From Paragordius varius (Eukaryota; Nematomorpha), in NCBI GenBank assembly GCA_964247055.1, contig OZ176057.1, positions 1,674,001 to 1,738,000 of the forward strand: a stretch of 64,000 nt of DNA, written 5' to 3'. Shown here piece by piece: positions 12,301-23,425 of this stretch; the stretch's first letter is position 1; each line of letters begins with the position of its first letter. A model generated the notes under the pieces. The model had not been told where the DNA came from and searched no databases. It worked only from the letters and a program-made list of their open reading frames with translations. Made by a program: the position numbers and the translations under genes.

Positions 12301-15300
12301 TTAATTTTACAATTTTGTTCAAGAGCGTATGTAAAACTTTTGCATGATGGAGACGGTATAAAAACGCTTTAAGACATTATAAAAAAAATTTCATATAATT
12401 CAATGGTGCTAAACATTCTTATCTCCCTAGACTTTAATTAAAATATCTGGTCTTCATATTTATGTTAAATAAAAATTATGTTTTGTTACAAAAATCCACT
12501 AAAATTTAGGCAAGCGAATTAAATTAAAATCTGAAGCGATAGAAATGTTCAGCATCTAATTTGAAAAATTATAACATCTTAAAGCATTCTTAAACCGTTT
12601 CCATCATGACTTATAATAGTATGAAATAAGATCTTTAAGAAAATTTTGCCAAATTTTTTTGAAAAAAGTAGGCATTTTTGTAAAAATATTTTAGTTGATA
12701 ATTTAGCATATAATAAAAAAAAATTTCCACAATACCGGAATTTTTGCGTTTATATTTAGATACCTAGCACATTATAGGAAAGCATAAAATCTTAGAACTT
12801 TCTGAGCCCACATCTAAAAATTAAAATTGAGGAAACATTGTTTTGTTTTTATATATATAGTTAAAGATATATTTTTTGGAATGGATTCTCTAGACCAAAA
12901 ATTTATTTAAAAAATGTGCGCATATTTCGCCATTTTCTGATATGGAGCACTTACCACAAAACTGTAAATATTTTTCTTACACTCGTAATAGCCAAAACCA
13001 AATGCACCATTATAATTTTAATACATTTCCTATCAGAATATATGTATTTTATCAGGTTATTTTGATGTATCCCTGATTGGATACAGTGTTAGATATAGCT
13101 TATCCAGTTATATAGAATTCAATTTTTCTATATAAATATAGAAAAAACATATAGATTTTAATATTGTCTGTGAATTAATTATTGTATGAAAATTTTATCC
13201 AAATAAAATAATTAACGAAAAGGGGTTTAAATAAGTTACCAAAGATGGTTGCGGTTATAACAACATTTATAAAATAAAATTAAATTTTAAGTTATGATGC
13301 TGACCTTAATAAGGCAATAAAATTTTTAAGTTATCAAACTTTTGCATAAAACCAGTTGTAATTTATACATTATTGAAACTATAATGAGAAAATTTGTTTA
13401 AATTGGTTGAAACCAACTTTTTGAAAAAGCTAGTATATTACAAAAAAATTGTTAAAAAACACAAATTCAAAAACTATATACCTTGTTACCAGGACGACCG
13501 GGTTGCCCATCGCGACCAGGGAAGCCATCTTTTCCTGGAGCGCCGGGTGGACCGTCTTTTCCAGGCGTTCCAGAGCCGAATCCTGGAGAGCCTGGGGCAC
13601 CTGGTGGACCCTATAACATACAAAATTATATTTTTCTTAACACTTCGATTCAAATTGGGTTATCAACCCCAGACTAAATTTAAGTTATAATTTTGTAAAA
13701 ACTATCGAAAGAAACGTTCCCAATTTAAATGCTTCTATCCTAATAAAAATTATATAAATATGCCAAAATATCTAAGTAAAATTTTGTTTAAAGAAGAGTT
13801 CTATGTCAAACTATTTCGAGGCCATTTTTATTTTAAATTTTTGCAAAATATCGTCTTCATTTTATTTAAGGGTAAAAAGCTAATTTTTTATCTAAATTAC
13901 ATCTAACATTGATAGAAAGAAAAAGCTGTTTATTTTGTATTATTTTTCAATTTTATCATTGAACACATGTCACGTGACCAAGTTTTACCTTTCGATTTTA
14001 GCTTAAATAAGTAATATCAAATGTTTTTGAATAATATTTTTATATATTTCGGTATATTAATGTTATATAAGTGCAAAATTTTGCCATGATTTCGATTACT
14101 TCCATATTATTTAAAATATTTTATTTTAAACAAGCCTGGGGTATTTAACTACCCCAATTCGAAACGAAGGACTAAAATGAATGTGTTGTATCCGAGTGTA
14201 TATATATTTGATAAAAAATAATTTTGTGGACCCTAAACATATGTTTATAGGGAAAAAAATTTTAAAAAATTTTCGACATAAAATTTATAATTTTATGTAC
14301 AACTCCTATATAAATTTAAGCTTTTTATAGACAAATTGATACACTTAAGAATTAAATTTGTCTTAACATTTGTACATATATTGATGGGGAAATAAATAGT
14401 TTTTTTCTGTTAATATTTTGATAAATGTTATTTTATGGACCCTAAACACATACATTTATGGAGAAAAGTTTAATTATATATATCCGGATTTTTTTGACAA
14501 TATCATAGTATAATCAATCGTGTATAGAGAACCAAATTTTTTTAAAGAGTAATTAATACACTTATTGCCTCCAAAACTCTGTGGACTTAAAACATGGGGA
14601 ATATTTTTTTAGGTTAAAATTTATTTTGGACATAAAATTTACCATTGTATCAATAATTGATATTTTAATTAAATTTATTTTGTTGTAAATTATTTTAAAG
14701 TTAATTTTAAACAACTCCTGCCAATGCCTTTGTATAAGAATGATTTTAATATATTTCCTTGTTGACGATGATGCGGCGAACCTTACAAAAAATTTCTTAT
14801 TCTCCTATATAAGATGATACACTTTATATAAAATAACTGATCACCGAAACTATAGTTTATTCTATTTAATACAATCAGTTATTTAACAATAAATCGATAA
14901 ATTTCCTTCCCCTGCGAATAAATTTTAATCATATAAAATTTTCTAAAAATGATTTGTTATCTAATATGGTTAGAATGAGCAATGATTATTTAAAGGGGAT
15001 TAAACGGGAAAGCCAAAAATATAAATAAACCGTATTCCTTTGTCCCAGTCTAAAAGCGATTTAATATTTAAACATAACGTTACCTAAAACATACCCAGTT
15101 AATAAAATTCCCAGTTAATCGAAATGTAACATCCAGTCATTGGAAATGCAAAATTAGATAGTGAATTGGTTTATAATTAATCAAATAATTTTTAATTAAC
15201 CGAAAAATCTGCAATTTATTAGTAACCTTATTTATTAACACATGACTATTAATATAGATTGCGTAAAATAAATAAAAAACTACTCTAGGTCCGGGTTTAC

Positions 15301-18300
15301 CCGGGCTGCCATCTAGACCGGGTGTCCCGGGTTCTCCAGGGTTTCCAGGAGCTCCTCGCTCACCTGGCGTTCCTTGAGGTCCATCGTTTCCAGGATCACC
15401 TGGTTCACCAGCTGAGGCTGGTCGACACGGGCAAACATCTGTTTTAATTGTGAAATTTTATTATTTTACGTAATAGTAATTAATTTTATTGCCTGCGATG
15501 AAAAATTTTTGTTTTTAACCAAATATTAACTAATGCACATAATTATATAATTTATATTTATATCGTTAAAAATTTATTTTTCATGACAAAGTATAGTTTA
15601 AAATATTTTAAATTACTATAACAGCTTATATCTGGTCTCTTAAATTAGCATATTAATATAATCATTTCATATTAAACTGTAAAAGGCAAGAAAACTTAGA
15701 ACATGTCATTAAGTATTTTAAAGCGCGCAGAAAAGTTTTCAAAACTTTAAATCTATATAAACTTGGAAACTCGATATATCGCAAATTGATTTATTTAAAT
15801 ATAAAAGATATCCAATTTTAAACTACAAATCTTTATATTTTACATGAATTTTTAGATCTAGGTTTTGGTCCTATGAGTTTTATAAGAATGTTATTTAAAC
15901 TTTTATGGTTATCATTAAACGCTTTCGATAAAGAAATGTGCATGCTTAAAAGGACAAATCATTTGTATAGAAAGACTGAACAGTGGCTGGATTTTACGTA
16001 TAGTTAAATGCCATTATTTTGACTATCGTTTGGAAAACCAAAAAAAATTACATAATATTCGAGTTTTCTTCATATACCAATAATATCAAAATGAAAAGGG
16101 CTTTGTTATTAAAAATAATCTTTTTAATAAATTTATTTATAAAAAAAATCATACTATCGGCCTCGCTCCCTATGAATTGTTCATTTGAAGCGCCTCCATT
16201 AAATCCGCCATTTCCATTTCCTACGGCACGGCCATTCGAGATTCCAAAGCCTAAATTTTTATTAAATTAAAATTATATCGGGACAAAACGTAAAAATATA
16301 GAGACAAAGGATTTTAGTAAAGGTCGCTATACTTTTTTAAACTTATTATTTCCTAATCTAAATTATTTTACAATTGTATAATATATAATTTGTGTTACCA
16401 ATTATATCTTTATATCATACTTTGCACTTTAGTTTAGAAAAATACAGCAGTATTTTAAAAATTTGTCTTTACGTTTTATTTTGTCTGTATAATTTAAGTT
16501 TTACTGTATATATGAAAGAAATTTGGATAAGATTACCAAAATTATTAAGATTTATTTGCACTAAAATATCAAATATAAAGTAATCTAGGGCTTAGTGAAT
16601 AAGACAGTTTTTATACACTCAGTAAAATGCATGTTTTTTATCTATATTATAAGATAGTCCTGAATGTTTAAGAAAAAGAGGTAGCTGAAAAATTGGTCAT
16701 TTATAGTATATAAGGAAATGTGTTACAGAATTATATTTTTTACTAAACTTAACATAATTAAAATTAATATTATTGGAGTGTTAATCATATTCAAATATAC
16801 CCAAATAAAAATAAAACCAGTCTTAACTATATTTTTTGGCCTCTCCATAAAAACTTGCTCTGTGTATTTTATGCCTTATTATGCGCGCGTCCCCTGAATT
16901 GTAAAATTGTTATGTATGTATTAAAAAAAATTACTATATTACATCACATCCTTAGACTCACAAATTTTGAACCACATGCTTTATGATTAATATAATACTA
17001 GATCAAAGCCTCATAAATTAATTGTTTAAAAAGCACGAAACATTGGATTCAAATACTTTAGCTTATTTTTTTTATTTTTAAAGACACAGATACTTACTAG
17101 TTAGCAATCAAATATTCATGCATATTTTAAATATATTTAATGATTGCTATATTTAATTGAATTCCAATTAAAATAATGCTCTGTATACCTCCATATTGAG
17201 CGAAGGCTGCTTGGTTTGCACCTCTACGCCCGCTTGAAGAGCTGACCCTCCGTGCTACTTGGTTATCATGTAGAATGGCATCCCGATCACTCCCAAAATC
17301 ATTGTACGTTTGTTGTCGTTTTTGACGCCGCGATTTGGACGAAGTGCGTTTTTTACTTTTGCTTTTGTCCTTTTTATCTTTTTCTCCTTTGTGTTCAGCA
17401 TCAACACTTTTTCTGATGCGTTTTATTCTGCGTTCGTGAGTAAATGCTTGTGACAAATCTGTATTATCGAGTTTGGTGAAATCATTCGAATCAGAAGAAT
17501 CGAGAACACCATGTGTCGGTAACAAAAATGTGGCTTGTTGTCCAGTACCACCCAACTGTTCTTGACCTGCATCTTGCGGATTTATAAGTTCTGACGTATC
17601 CCACATATCAGCGGTGACTATTGGTATATTTAACATTGCTTCTCCGCCCTGATGCGGTGATTGTACATACTGTACTACATGGTCATAGGGTTGTTGAAAC
17701 GGTTCTCTAACCCGATGTTTATGATGTACTTCAACGACTTCTTGACTTACCACATAATCCGTTGGGGCTTGATTGAGGTTATTAGAATCGCCCAAAACTA
17801 AGTTAGGATCAATAATCATGGGGAAAATGGTACCTTCTTCTGCTGGAACCGAAATAAATTGATCCGCTAACGTATTTTCTTCATTTGTCACGGGTGTTAA
17901 GGTATCAACATGACTCTAAAATTGAAATGATACATATGTCATATTGAAATAATTAAATTTGGGAAATAAGTTGTTATATTGATGAAAAAGGTGTTATACG
18001 ATTTGACAGATATCCGCAAAATAACTAAAAAATAATATTTTGTCCGAATTTTTACCAAAACTTAGATAAAAAAAGTATATGATACTAAATTAATAAATTT
18101 CTTATGATATATTAATGAAAAAATATTTAAATTTTTGGTCACTCATTTGTCTTTACACCTTAATTTTATTGGAGTCTATACTGAATTATTAACTAGTAGA
18201 TTTAAATACCCTTATAAGGGAGATGTTATAAATTTTTTAAAATTCAATCGGATGGAGTATATTTTAATTCAAAAATATACATTATTAAGAATAAGTTATA

Positions 18301-21176
18301 TTTTATATTTATCCCTATATACATTCTATATTTTCAATATTTCATCATTATGTATATGTTAATTAATCATAGAAAACGCATATAAATATATCTAATTTAT
18401 CAAATAATCAACCACAAATAGCTATTAAAATGATGAGCTTAAAAAAAAATATTTAAGTGGGGCACATAATGGGTGGAGTGGAATCCATAAGAAAAAATTA
18501 AACAGTAAAAAACCTTTAAAAGTTGTTAACGCCAATTTAATTGATAATTGACACAAATGGAGAAAATATTTAAAACATGTCGTAAAGTTAAATAAATTAT
18601 TTTCACATTTTCTTGCTAAGCAGAAACAAAGAATATTTTTTAAATTAATATATTAACAAGCTGGTAGAGTCAATCTTATGGTTCTGCCTGTGTTCTCATT
18701 TAAGCATATTTTTATGACCTATTATTATGCTTAATTGATATTTTATATTTCCCTGCTGATAAATAATTAATTTTGGAAAAATGTAAATAATCACATCTTA
18801 TGCTGTAAAAACATGGTGCCATATTAGATGACATTTTGAAAAGTAAAACAATGAACTTTGGTAAGTACCATTTATGTGTTATGACCTCAAACTAGAGGAC
18901 AAAAAGATATATTTATATGTACTAAAATTATAATTGGTCCTCAAAAAGCGAAATATAATTTATATTGTGCATGCAAATAAATGAATGAAAAAAAACTTGT
19001 AATGAATTTAGCAGAGCAAACATTCCGTTTAATTCTTCTTCTTTAAGGAGAAGCTTTTTAAGGGCTGTAGAGCTTTGAGCATTGAGCAAATTAGGGTTTG
19101 TTAGAGCAGGTTTGATAAAATGATCGCTAGGTATATCTGCTGTCCGATTCATTTTCTATTATATTAAATTAAGAATTATTGAATCTTTTCTAAAATACGA
19201 ATAATCTAACAACCTTTTACACGGTTAAATATTTAAATGTTAATTATTAAGGATACTTTAATTTAAATATAAAAGTAACATTTTTATTTATGTCTGTATG
19301 TTTGGCTTATATAGAGAGCAGACGAAAAATTATATTTAATTCACATGGACGTATAATTAGTTGTGGAAAATGCCTCTAGACTGCTATTTATTTTTATAAT
19401 CATTTTTAATATAATTTTCAGATTTAGTTAAATTTTTTACTGGTAAAACCTGTAACCATGTCTACTCAACATCATTTAACAGTCTAAACTAGTGAAAAAA
19501 ATGCATGACAATTAAAATATGAAATTTTTAAACAACCAAAGACATTAATGTTTATTATCAATAAAATTTCATGGCTATACTTCTATTAAAGCAATCAGGC
19601 CAAGTTCCATGATACGAGACGCATCTAAGATATTTCTCTTTTATATGTGATAAAATTTATATTTTCCTACTTTCAAACCACCAATAAAGGCCCAAAATGA
19701 TTGCATAATAATAGAAATTTGTGTAAACGACTAAAAAATATTTAAAAAAGGCGGACATATAAAAATTCTAAACGTATTAAATTAAACATTGTTCACAATT
19801 AAAAATGACTATGAGTTTAGGATGAGATAAAAACCTTTTTTTCTAAACAGATAAGCTAAATAATGGTATATTAGAATATGTCCATTTTTAGGGAAGATTG
19901 TGGATTAATAATAATTATCATCAATATTGTATTTTTATTTATAAATCATATATTTTGATTTAATTTATATATATAAAAATCAAATTATCCTAAAATTACA
20001 TATCATTACACCTAATTGATTGTTGAATCGGTATATGGATTTTTTTGATAATGTAAAAATTGAAGATGTGTTAATGACTGCTTTGTAAATAAGTTCTAAC
20101 AAATACATTTCATGAAATTCAAATCTTTCAAAAAATTTTCTAATTACTTTAAAATATTTTTTATTTAATGATTATAAGGATAAGCACAAAAATATTAGGT
20201 CAAAATTAACATATCTGCCAACACTAAAGAGTCAAAAATTTAACACGACTTCAAAATATAACTGTATATCACAAGAAGATTGATTACAATCATTTTTATC
20301 GTATATTTTTGATAATAAATTAGAAAAAGAAACCTGAAGTTTATCATTATTAACATGATTCGATGATAAAGGTGTAATCACATAAGCATTTTTGGGTGAA
20401 AAATTTGTTTGAGAGTCTGTATCAGGTGCCAAAGGCCCATTTATTCGCCAGTCGAAAAAGGGTGCCGAGTTTGACATATTTTGGCTATTATTTTGGTGTA
20501 GCTGCTGTTGTTGTTGTTTTTGCATGAGATAAACTGCTTGTTTTAACATTTCAACATTATTCAATTCATGGTTCTTGCTATTTGAGGGTGGCGGGTAAAA
20601 TTTACCAGTTAGCTTATTGAGACGCACAAAAATCATTGAGGCCGTGACAAGAGCCAGTGATAGTGTCGCTATTATGACTATGCATTTTAACAAGGTGTGT
20701 AGGATGGTTTTCGTATTCGTCGTTTTTGAATCATTAATAGGATGTTTATGATGTTGGTAATAATAGGATGAAGAACCAATCGAGGAGCTATCATCCTTTG
20801 TTCCTCCATTAAGTTTGGTCGTAAATGAACAGGACAAAATATTTGAGGATGGAGCGTGGGTTGAACCAATGTAATGATTAAAGAAATTCCGATAACTACC
20901 CTTAGTCGAATTGGGTAGGGGTAGATGTTTTTGTAATTTTGGCACTACTGGCCCATTTGTAGCGTTAGATTTATTTTCGGCACAACTTTGCTGGGTAGTA
21001 TTTTGTCTGCCATTTGTAGCGTTAGATTTATTTTCGACACAACTTTGCTGGGTAGTATTTTGTCTGTCAGACCTTGAGTTTCCGTTTAAATTGTCTTGGG
21101 GAGTTTCAGAATAATTTTGGGGCATTGTTTGAGGATTCAATTTGTCGACTGAATCTAATGAATTGGTCCCCATCAT
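3057..21176 (-). CDS. Membrane-anchored (MACIT-type) collagen gene, 14 exons, 3' incomplete
   Basis: Fourteen minus-strand exons join in consistent phase into about 1100 residues. Seen directly: a 160-residue cytoplasmic N-terminus; one hydrophobic helix at about residues 161-186 with no signal peptide (type II); a Gln-rich, probably coiled-coil stretch at about 202-230; basic RIKR and RQKR motifs; a Cys-Pro-Cys motif just before Gly-X-Y begins; about 150 Gly-X-Y triplets rich in GKDG; and a C-terminal domain starting with SCGLCPAP. This order matches the MACIT collagens (types XIII, XXIII, XXV; nematode COL-99), which trimerise through N-terminal coiled coils and are shed by furin-like proteases. 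The C-terminal GGTVYTHWG segment instead resembles the short-chain collagen C4 domain (from memory of the family). Introns run from 0.4 to 2.5 kb and several hold transposons. The gene should continue left of the window. Exon boundaries are inferred from GT/AG sites and reading frame. Confidence 0.88.
4045..4224 (-). CDS. Collagen exon 13: 180-bp Gly-X-Y exon
   Basis: Exactly 20 uninterrupted triplets, phase 0, acceptor ttctag, donor GTAAAT. More basic than the 126-bp units (GEKG twice, then GRRGRSG), which could give a heparin or integrin contact; that role is inference only. Confidence 0.93.
4591..4704. mobile_element. Small Tc1/mariner-like MITE
   Basis: 114 bp flanked by TA on both sides, with inverted ends CAGTAGTGTGTGG and its partner CAAACGCTACTG. 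No coding capacity. It lies in the intron between collagen exons 12 and 13. The outer limits may extend a little further. Confidence 0.55.
4920..5045 (-). CDS. Collagen exon 12: 126-bp unit with Met in a Gly position
   Basis: Exactly 42 codons, phase 0, acceptor tttttag, donor GTAAAT. The register reads [12 protein letters not shown], so one obligate Gly is Met (ATG) while the spacing is kept. The rest is regular, ending GAPGPTGPL. Confidence 0.93.
5180..5330. mobile_element. Small Tc1/mariner-like MITE, same family
   Basis: Inverted ends around CAGTAGCGTATG (left, near 5195) and CATATGCTACT (right, near 5302), with matching outer sequence of about 15 bp on each side. A diverged relative in inverse orientation appears at about 2347-2512, sharing the ATCCATAATTAAATAAACAA-like interior. 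It lies in a collagen intron. Confidence 0.45.
5872..5997 (-). CDS. Collagen exon 11: 126-bp Gly-X-Y unit
   Basis: Exactly 14 triplets, phase 0, acceptor ctttag, donor GTACTA. Uninterrupted, with three GKDG motifs, ending GTPGAK. Confidence 0.94.
7087..7241 (-). mobile_element. 155-bp mini-Helitron
   Basis: On the minus strand it starts TCTATATATTTATAAAAATG and ends with two hairpins (GAAGTCC-GAA-GGACTTC and CTCG..GCTGC-GTA-GCAGC..CGAG) followed by CTAG. It sits between host A and T, as Helitrons do. It keeps only the terminal parts of the longer copies at 28343-30509, plus a run of about 15 G. Non-autonomous. It lies in the intron between collagen exons 10 and 11. Confidence 0.82.
7300..8271 (-). 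mobile_element. Helitron copy with about 462-bp tandem units, 3' truncated
   Basis: The minus-strand 5' end TCTATATATTTATA at 8271 is intact and preceded by A. The hairpin and CTAG end is missing, the copy beginning inside a unit near 7300. It contains about two tandem units; the marker GACTCGACTATGTTC recurs at about 7503 and 7966. Open frames in it (7589-8302) are by-products of the repeat and match no helicase or Rep protein. Confidence 0.75.
8499..8624 (-). CDS. Collagen exon 10: 126-bp Gly-X-Y unit
   Basis: Exactly 14 triplets, phase 0, acceptor ttattag, donor GTAATT. Uninterrupted, starting [10 protein letters not shown] and ending GQDGLP. The intron after it (5998-8498) is the one carrying the Helitron copies. 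Confidence 0.94.
9140..9441. mobile_element. hAT-type MITE
   Basis: About 302 bp with ends CCGAGGTTTCCAACGTGC and CGGGCACCCTCTG and internal GCGGCC-rich subterminal sequence. The flanking octamers caattagc and ctattatc match at 6 of 8 positions, as expected of a decayed 8-bp hAT target duplication. It lies in the intron between collagen exons 9 and 10 and is related to the ends of the larger hAT at 27633-31838. Confidence 0.65.
9536..9661 (-). CDS. Collagen exon 9: 126-bp Gly-X-Y unit
   Basis: Exactly 14 triplets, phase 0, acceptor aaaatag, donor GTAATA. Uninterrupted, starting [10 protein letters not shown] and ending GAPGRTGPP. Confidence 0.94.
10694..10819 (-). CDS. Collagen exon 8: 126-bp Gly-X-Y unit
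   Basis: Exactly 14 triplets, phase 0, acceptor ttttttag, donor GTTGAA. Uninterrupted, starting [10 protein letters not shown] and ending GNPGLDGPP. Confidence 0.94.
11470..11595 (-). CDS. Collagen exon 7: 126-bp Gly-X-Y unit
   Basis: Exactly 14 triplets, phase 0, between acceptor tttttag and donor GTATAA. Uninterrupted, starting [10 protein letters not shown], with two GKDG motifs. Confidence 0.94.
11930..13075. repeat. Foldback element family 1, copy a (near-complete palindrome)
   Basis: The left part (TGTCCACAAAAG-like start, then TTTTGGTTTTGGCCCTTA and CACATCAGAAAATGGC) recurs in reverse complement at the right end (GCCATTTTCTGATATGGAGC, then TAGCCAAAACCAAATG, then TTTCCTATCAGAATATATG). 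Pairing continues towards a centre near 12500, so nearly the whole 1.1 kb can fold on itself. No open frame of note. Other copies lie at about 22355, 25490, 35445, 42008 and 58830. The superfamily is unknown. It lies in the intron between collagen exons 6 and 7. Confidence 0.75.
13482..13610 (-). CDS. Collagen exon 6: Gly-X-Y with a short interruption
   Basis: A 129-bp phase-0 exon (43 codons) between acceptor tatag and donor GTATAT. Gly-X-Y runs throughout apart from one break, GFGSGTPG, near residue 10, which makes the exon one codon longer than the 42-codon units that follow. Such breaks add local flexibility in non-fibrillar collagens. Confidence 0.92.
15284..15438 (-). CDS. Collagen exon 5: Cys-Pro-Cys and start of Gly-X-Y
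   Basis: A 155-bp exon (phase 1 in, 0 out) with acceptor aaaacag and donor GTAGTT. It opens with [11 protein letters not shown], whose two cysteines may cross-link chains next to the triple helix, and then runs in perfect Gly-X-Y register with triplets such as [12 protein letters not shown] and GKP. Confidence 0.9.
16155..16250 (-). CDS. Collagen exon 4: short Gly/Asn-rich linker
   Basis: A 96-bp exon, phase 1 at both ends, after acceptor tttag and before donor GTATGA. It encodes about 31 residues such as [10 protein letters not shown], ending SEAD. It is Gly-rich but not in Gly-X-Y register. It joins exon 3 and exon 5 in frame with no leftover bases, which is the main support. An inverted-repeat element starts about 10 bp outside its acceptor. 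Confidence 0.7.
16262..16509. mobile_element. Possible Tc1-like MITE beside collagen exon 4
   Basis: Partial inverted arms: ACAAAACGTAAAAATATAG on the left, and on the right the reverse complement of ACAGTAAAACTTAAATTATA followed by CAGACAAAATAAAACGT. Similar arms occur near 369-620 and 10139-10180. The left end is eroded and no clear target duplication is visible. Confidence 0.4.
17189..17915 (-). CDS. Collagen exon 3: non-collagenous ectodomain with furin-type sites
   Basis: This exon encodes 242 codons plus one base, with acceptor ttttag and donor GTATAC. The first two thirds are acidic and polar with no recognised fold. A very basic stretch then contains RIKR and, after a Lys/Ser run, RRQKR, both fitting the furin consensus R-X-K/R-R. 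MACIT collagens are released from the membrane at such sites. The exon ends in [17 protein letters not shown] Gly/Ala residues and joins the next exon in phase 1 to form a Gly codon. The open frame runs past the donor into the intron, so the splice site is chosen from the downstream match. Confidence 0.82.
18997..19155 (-). CDS. Collagen exon 2: linker, 53 codons
   Basis: Phase 0 at both ends. It follows an acceptor ataatag and precedes the donor GTTTTT. It begins [13 protein letters not shown] and ends LNSLQ. The segment [17 protein letters not shown] is amphipathic and could extend the extracellular coiled coil. The donor is poor, so the 3' boundary is the least certain part. No homology was recognised. 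It is assigned to the collagen gene by strand, phase and position. Confidence 0.6.
20334..21176 (-). CDS. Collagen exon 1: cytoplasmic tail, transmembrane helix, coiled coil
   Basis: This exon encodes 281 residues from an ATG at 21176 (a second ATG follows at once) to CAG before the donor GTTTCT, phase 0. The tail is Asn/Ser/Thr/Gln-rich and carries two near-identical 19-residue repeats at about 39-76, each containing NTTQQSC. The membrane helix lies at about 161-186 (core [16 protein letters not shown]). After it comes a proline patch, then [18 protein letters not shown], which looks like a coiled coil. Several N-glycosylation motifs (for example NNSQ, NMS) fall on the presumed outside. No upstream exon was identified. 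The first ATG is taken as the start because the frame opens there. Confidence 0.85.
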
Positions 21177-22354
21177 ATCTTATCCTATTGATATATGGTT
21201 TATGTTTTCGCTTCGATCGACAAAAAGTATATAGTTTGACGAATGAAATATTTTTATATCTATACACGACAATAAAAAGTAATTTTGCCTAAATTTTAAA
21301 ATTGTATATGTATGAAAACTAAGCTAAATTATATTATAATATATATGCAATGGTAAATGATGGAAAGGTATTTTAATCTCCTTATGTTATATTAAAATAT
21401 GAATATAATTATGATAAAATAAAGTATTTATTAAAAAAAGGGAGGAAACATATTAAATATTAAAATTTATTTTAAAGTTAATTTATGTCGCTAAGTAAAA
21501 GATTCATATTTGCAATGCAAAATAATATATAAATTAAGGACCCTCATCCTATAACCTTCTCTTTATCTATTAATAATATTGCTTTACGAAAAAATGTGGA
21601 TTTTAATTTATTTAATTAATTAAAATTTGATTTTTTCAATAAAAAAACCTCTTAAAAATGATATCGAAATATGTAAGCAAAATACATATATAGGGGTGGA
21701 TTTAATTTTTTGTCACAAAGTGTTTTATTCTCCCAAGATGACACAAAAAATATATTTATACCAGTAAAAAAGTGATTTTTTTATTATGAGGTGCATAAAT
21801 AAAATTATTAGAATATTTTAATGGTAGAAGAAAAATATAGAGAGAAAGGGGGCGGAAAATATGAGGAAAGCCGCTTATTAAAAAATTTAAAAGATAAATA
21901 ATTTATATTCACATTATATTTTTTATTGTGTGTGCATTATCAAAATTTTGTCATAATTTTATTTCTCAACGAACTAAAGAAATTTTTACAGGTATGTATA
22001 TACATATAAATATTTCATATATGGTAGGTATATATAAACAATTCTATTGTTTCGTGTATTTTATACAAAGCTCTTCTGCATTTCCTTATTTATTTATCGT
22101 TAAAAAAAATTTTTTTTGCGGAAGCACTCACTATTTTCCCCTATATATTGTGAAATAAAAAAACAACAATATAGATTACCGCAAAAGGGGCGTAATTTCA
22201 TCGGCTCAATCATTTATTTATCCATGTAACTAAGAATTTGAGTTTTCACTTATGCATCACAATGTATCGTTAACTTCTAGTTTAGCAGCATTAAACGAAT
22301 AAAATGGAAACACCATATATCAAATGTCTAAAAGCTTTGCCAAAAAATTTTTCA
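21177..22354. other. Upstream of the collagen gene: AT-rich, nothing recognised
   Basis: This should hold the promoter and 5' UTR of the collagen gene. I see no confident TATA box, CpG-rich patch or upstream exon. Confidence 0.4.
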
Positions 22355-23425
22355 ATATTTACACAATGTCCACAAATATCCTGATGAATTATATAAATAT
22401 ATGCTGATAGAAGAATATATCACGATTATTATTAGGCCTTAGGTTTTGGCCCTTACGAGTTTAAGAACGTTATTTTCACCTTTAAGGTTACTGCCCCATA
22501 TGAGTAAATGGCGAAATTTCCGCACATTTTGTTAAATAATCTTTTTTGGTAAAAGCTAATACATATATATATATATATATAACAATGTACTTATAATATT
22601 TTCAACTTTATATTCATACAAAGTATAATTTTTGCGTCGCCCGAGAGTGTAAAATTTTAATATATATAAAATAATATCCAAATGGATAATTTGCTTAAAA
22701 ATTCATTTATCCAAAAAATATGTTGAAGCTAGTTTTATGGTATTTTGAGCATGGTGGAATTGGTATAAAAACACTTTAACATATTAATACTTTTTCTATA
22801 TGATGCTGAACATTTCTATCACCTCACAATTTTAATTAGGTTTGCTGCTTTTAAATTTGGGTGAATTTTAAATGATGAAATATTTATTATAAATATGAAG
22901 ACGAAAGATTATATAAAATTCTGGTGTAAGAAAAATGTTCCAGATCATCGAATTATATAAAAAAAATTTATTATATAATCTTAATGTGTTTTTATCGTTT
23001 CCAGCATGCTAAACACCATTAAACTCGCTTTACCAAAATTTTTATACATTAATTTTATAAGTGCAATATCGGTGTCAAAATTTATTATATATATTTAAAT
23101 TTTTATCGCCCAATCTAGGCCTTTCCGCCTTCAAGAGATGCCAATTATGGACGGGTTAAATTTGAGACTTTTGAAGTCAACATTTATAACCTTTTTAAAA
23201 ATATTTTCTCCTTGTCAGTTTATGATATAATTTAAATTTTTTAAATTAAGCATTTAGCTTCCACCAAAAAATGACTAAATTTGCGCTTTGTCATTTTTGA
23301 TATGGAGCAGTCACAAGTATAAATAGCTTTCTATTTGTGAGAACCAAAACAAATGCACCATGATTAAATTTTCCTATAAATATATATACATATAATATTT
23401 TTTATACCCCGATTCTGGACTCAGT
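22355..23425. repeat. Foldback element family 1, copy b
   Basis: It starts ACAATGTCCACAAATATCC and reads through TTAGGTTTTGGCCCTTACGA and GGCGAAATTTCCGCAC. The right arm is the diverged reverse complement, ending near TATACCCCGATTCTGGAC. The central parts mirror each other (for example ATGCTGAACATTTC opposite AAATGTTCCAGATC). Confidence 0.7.
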
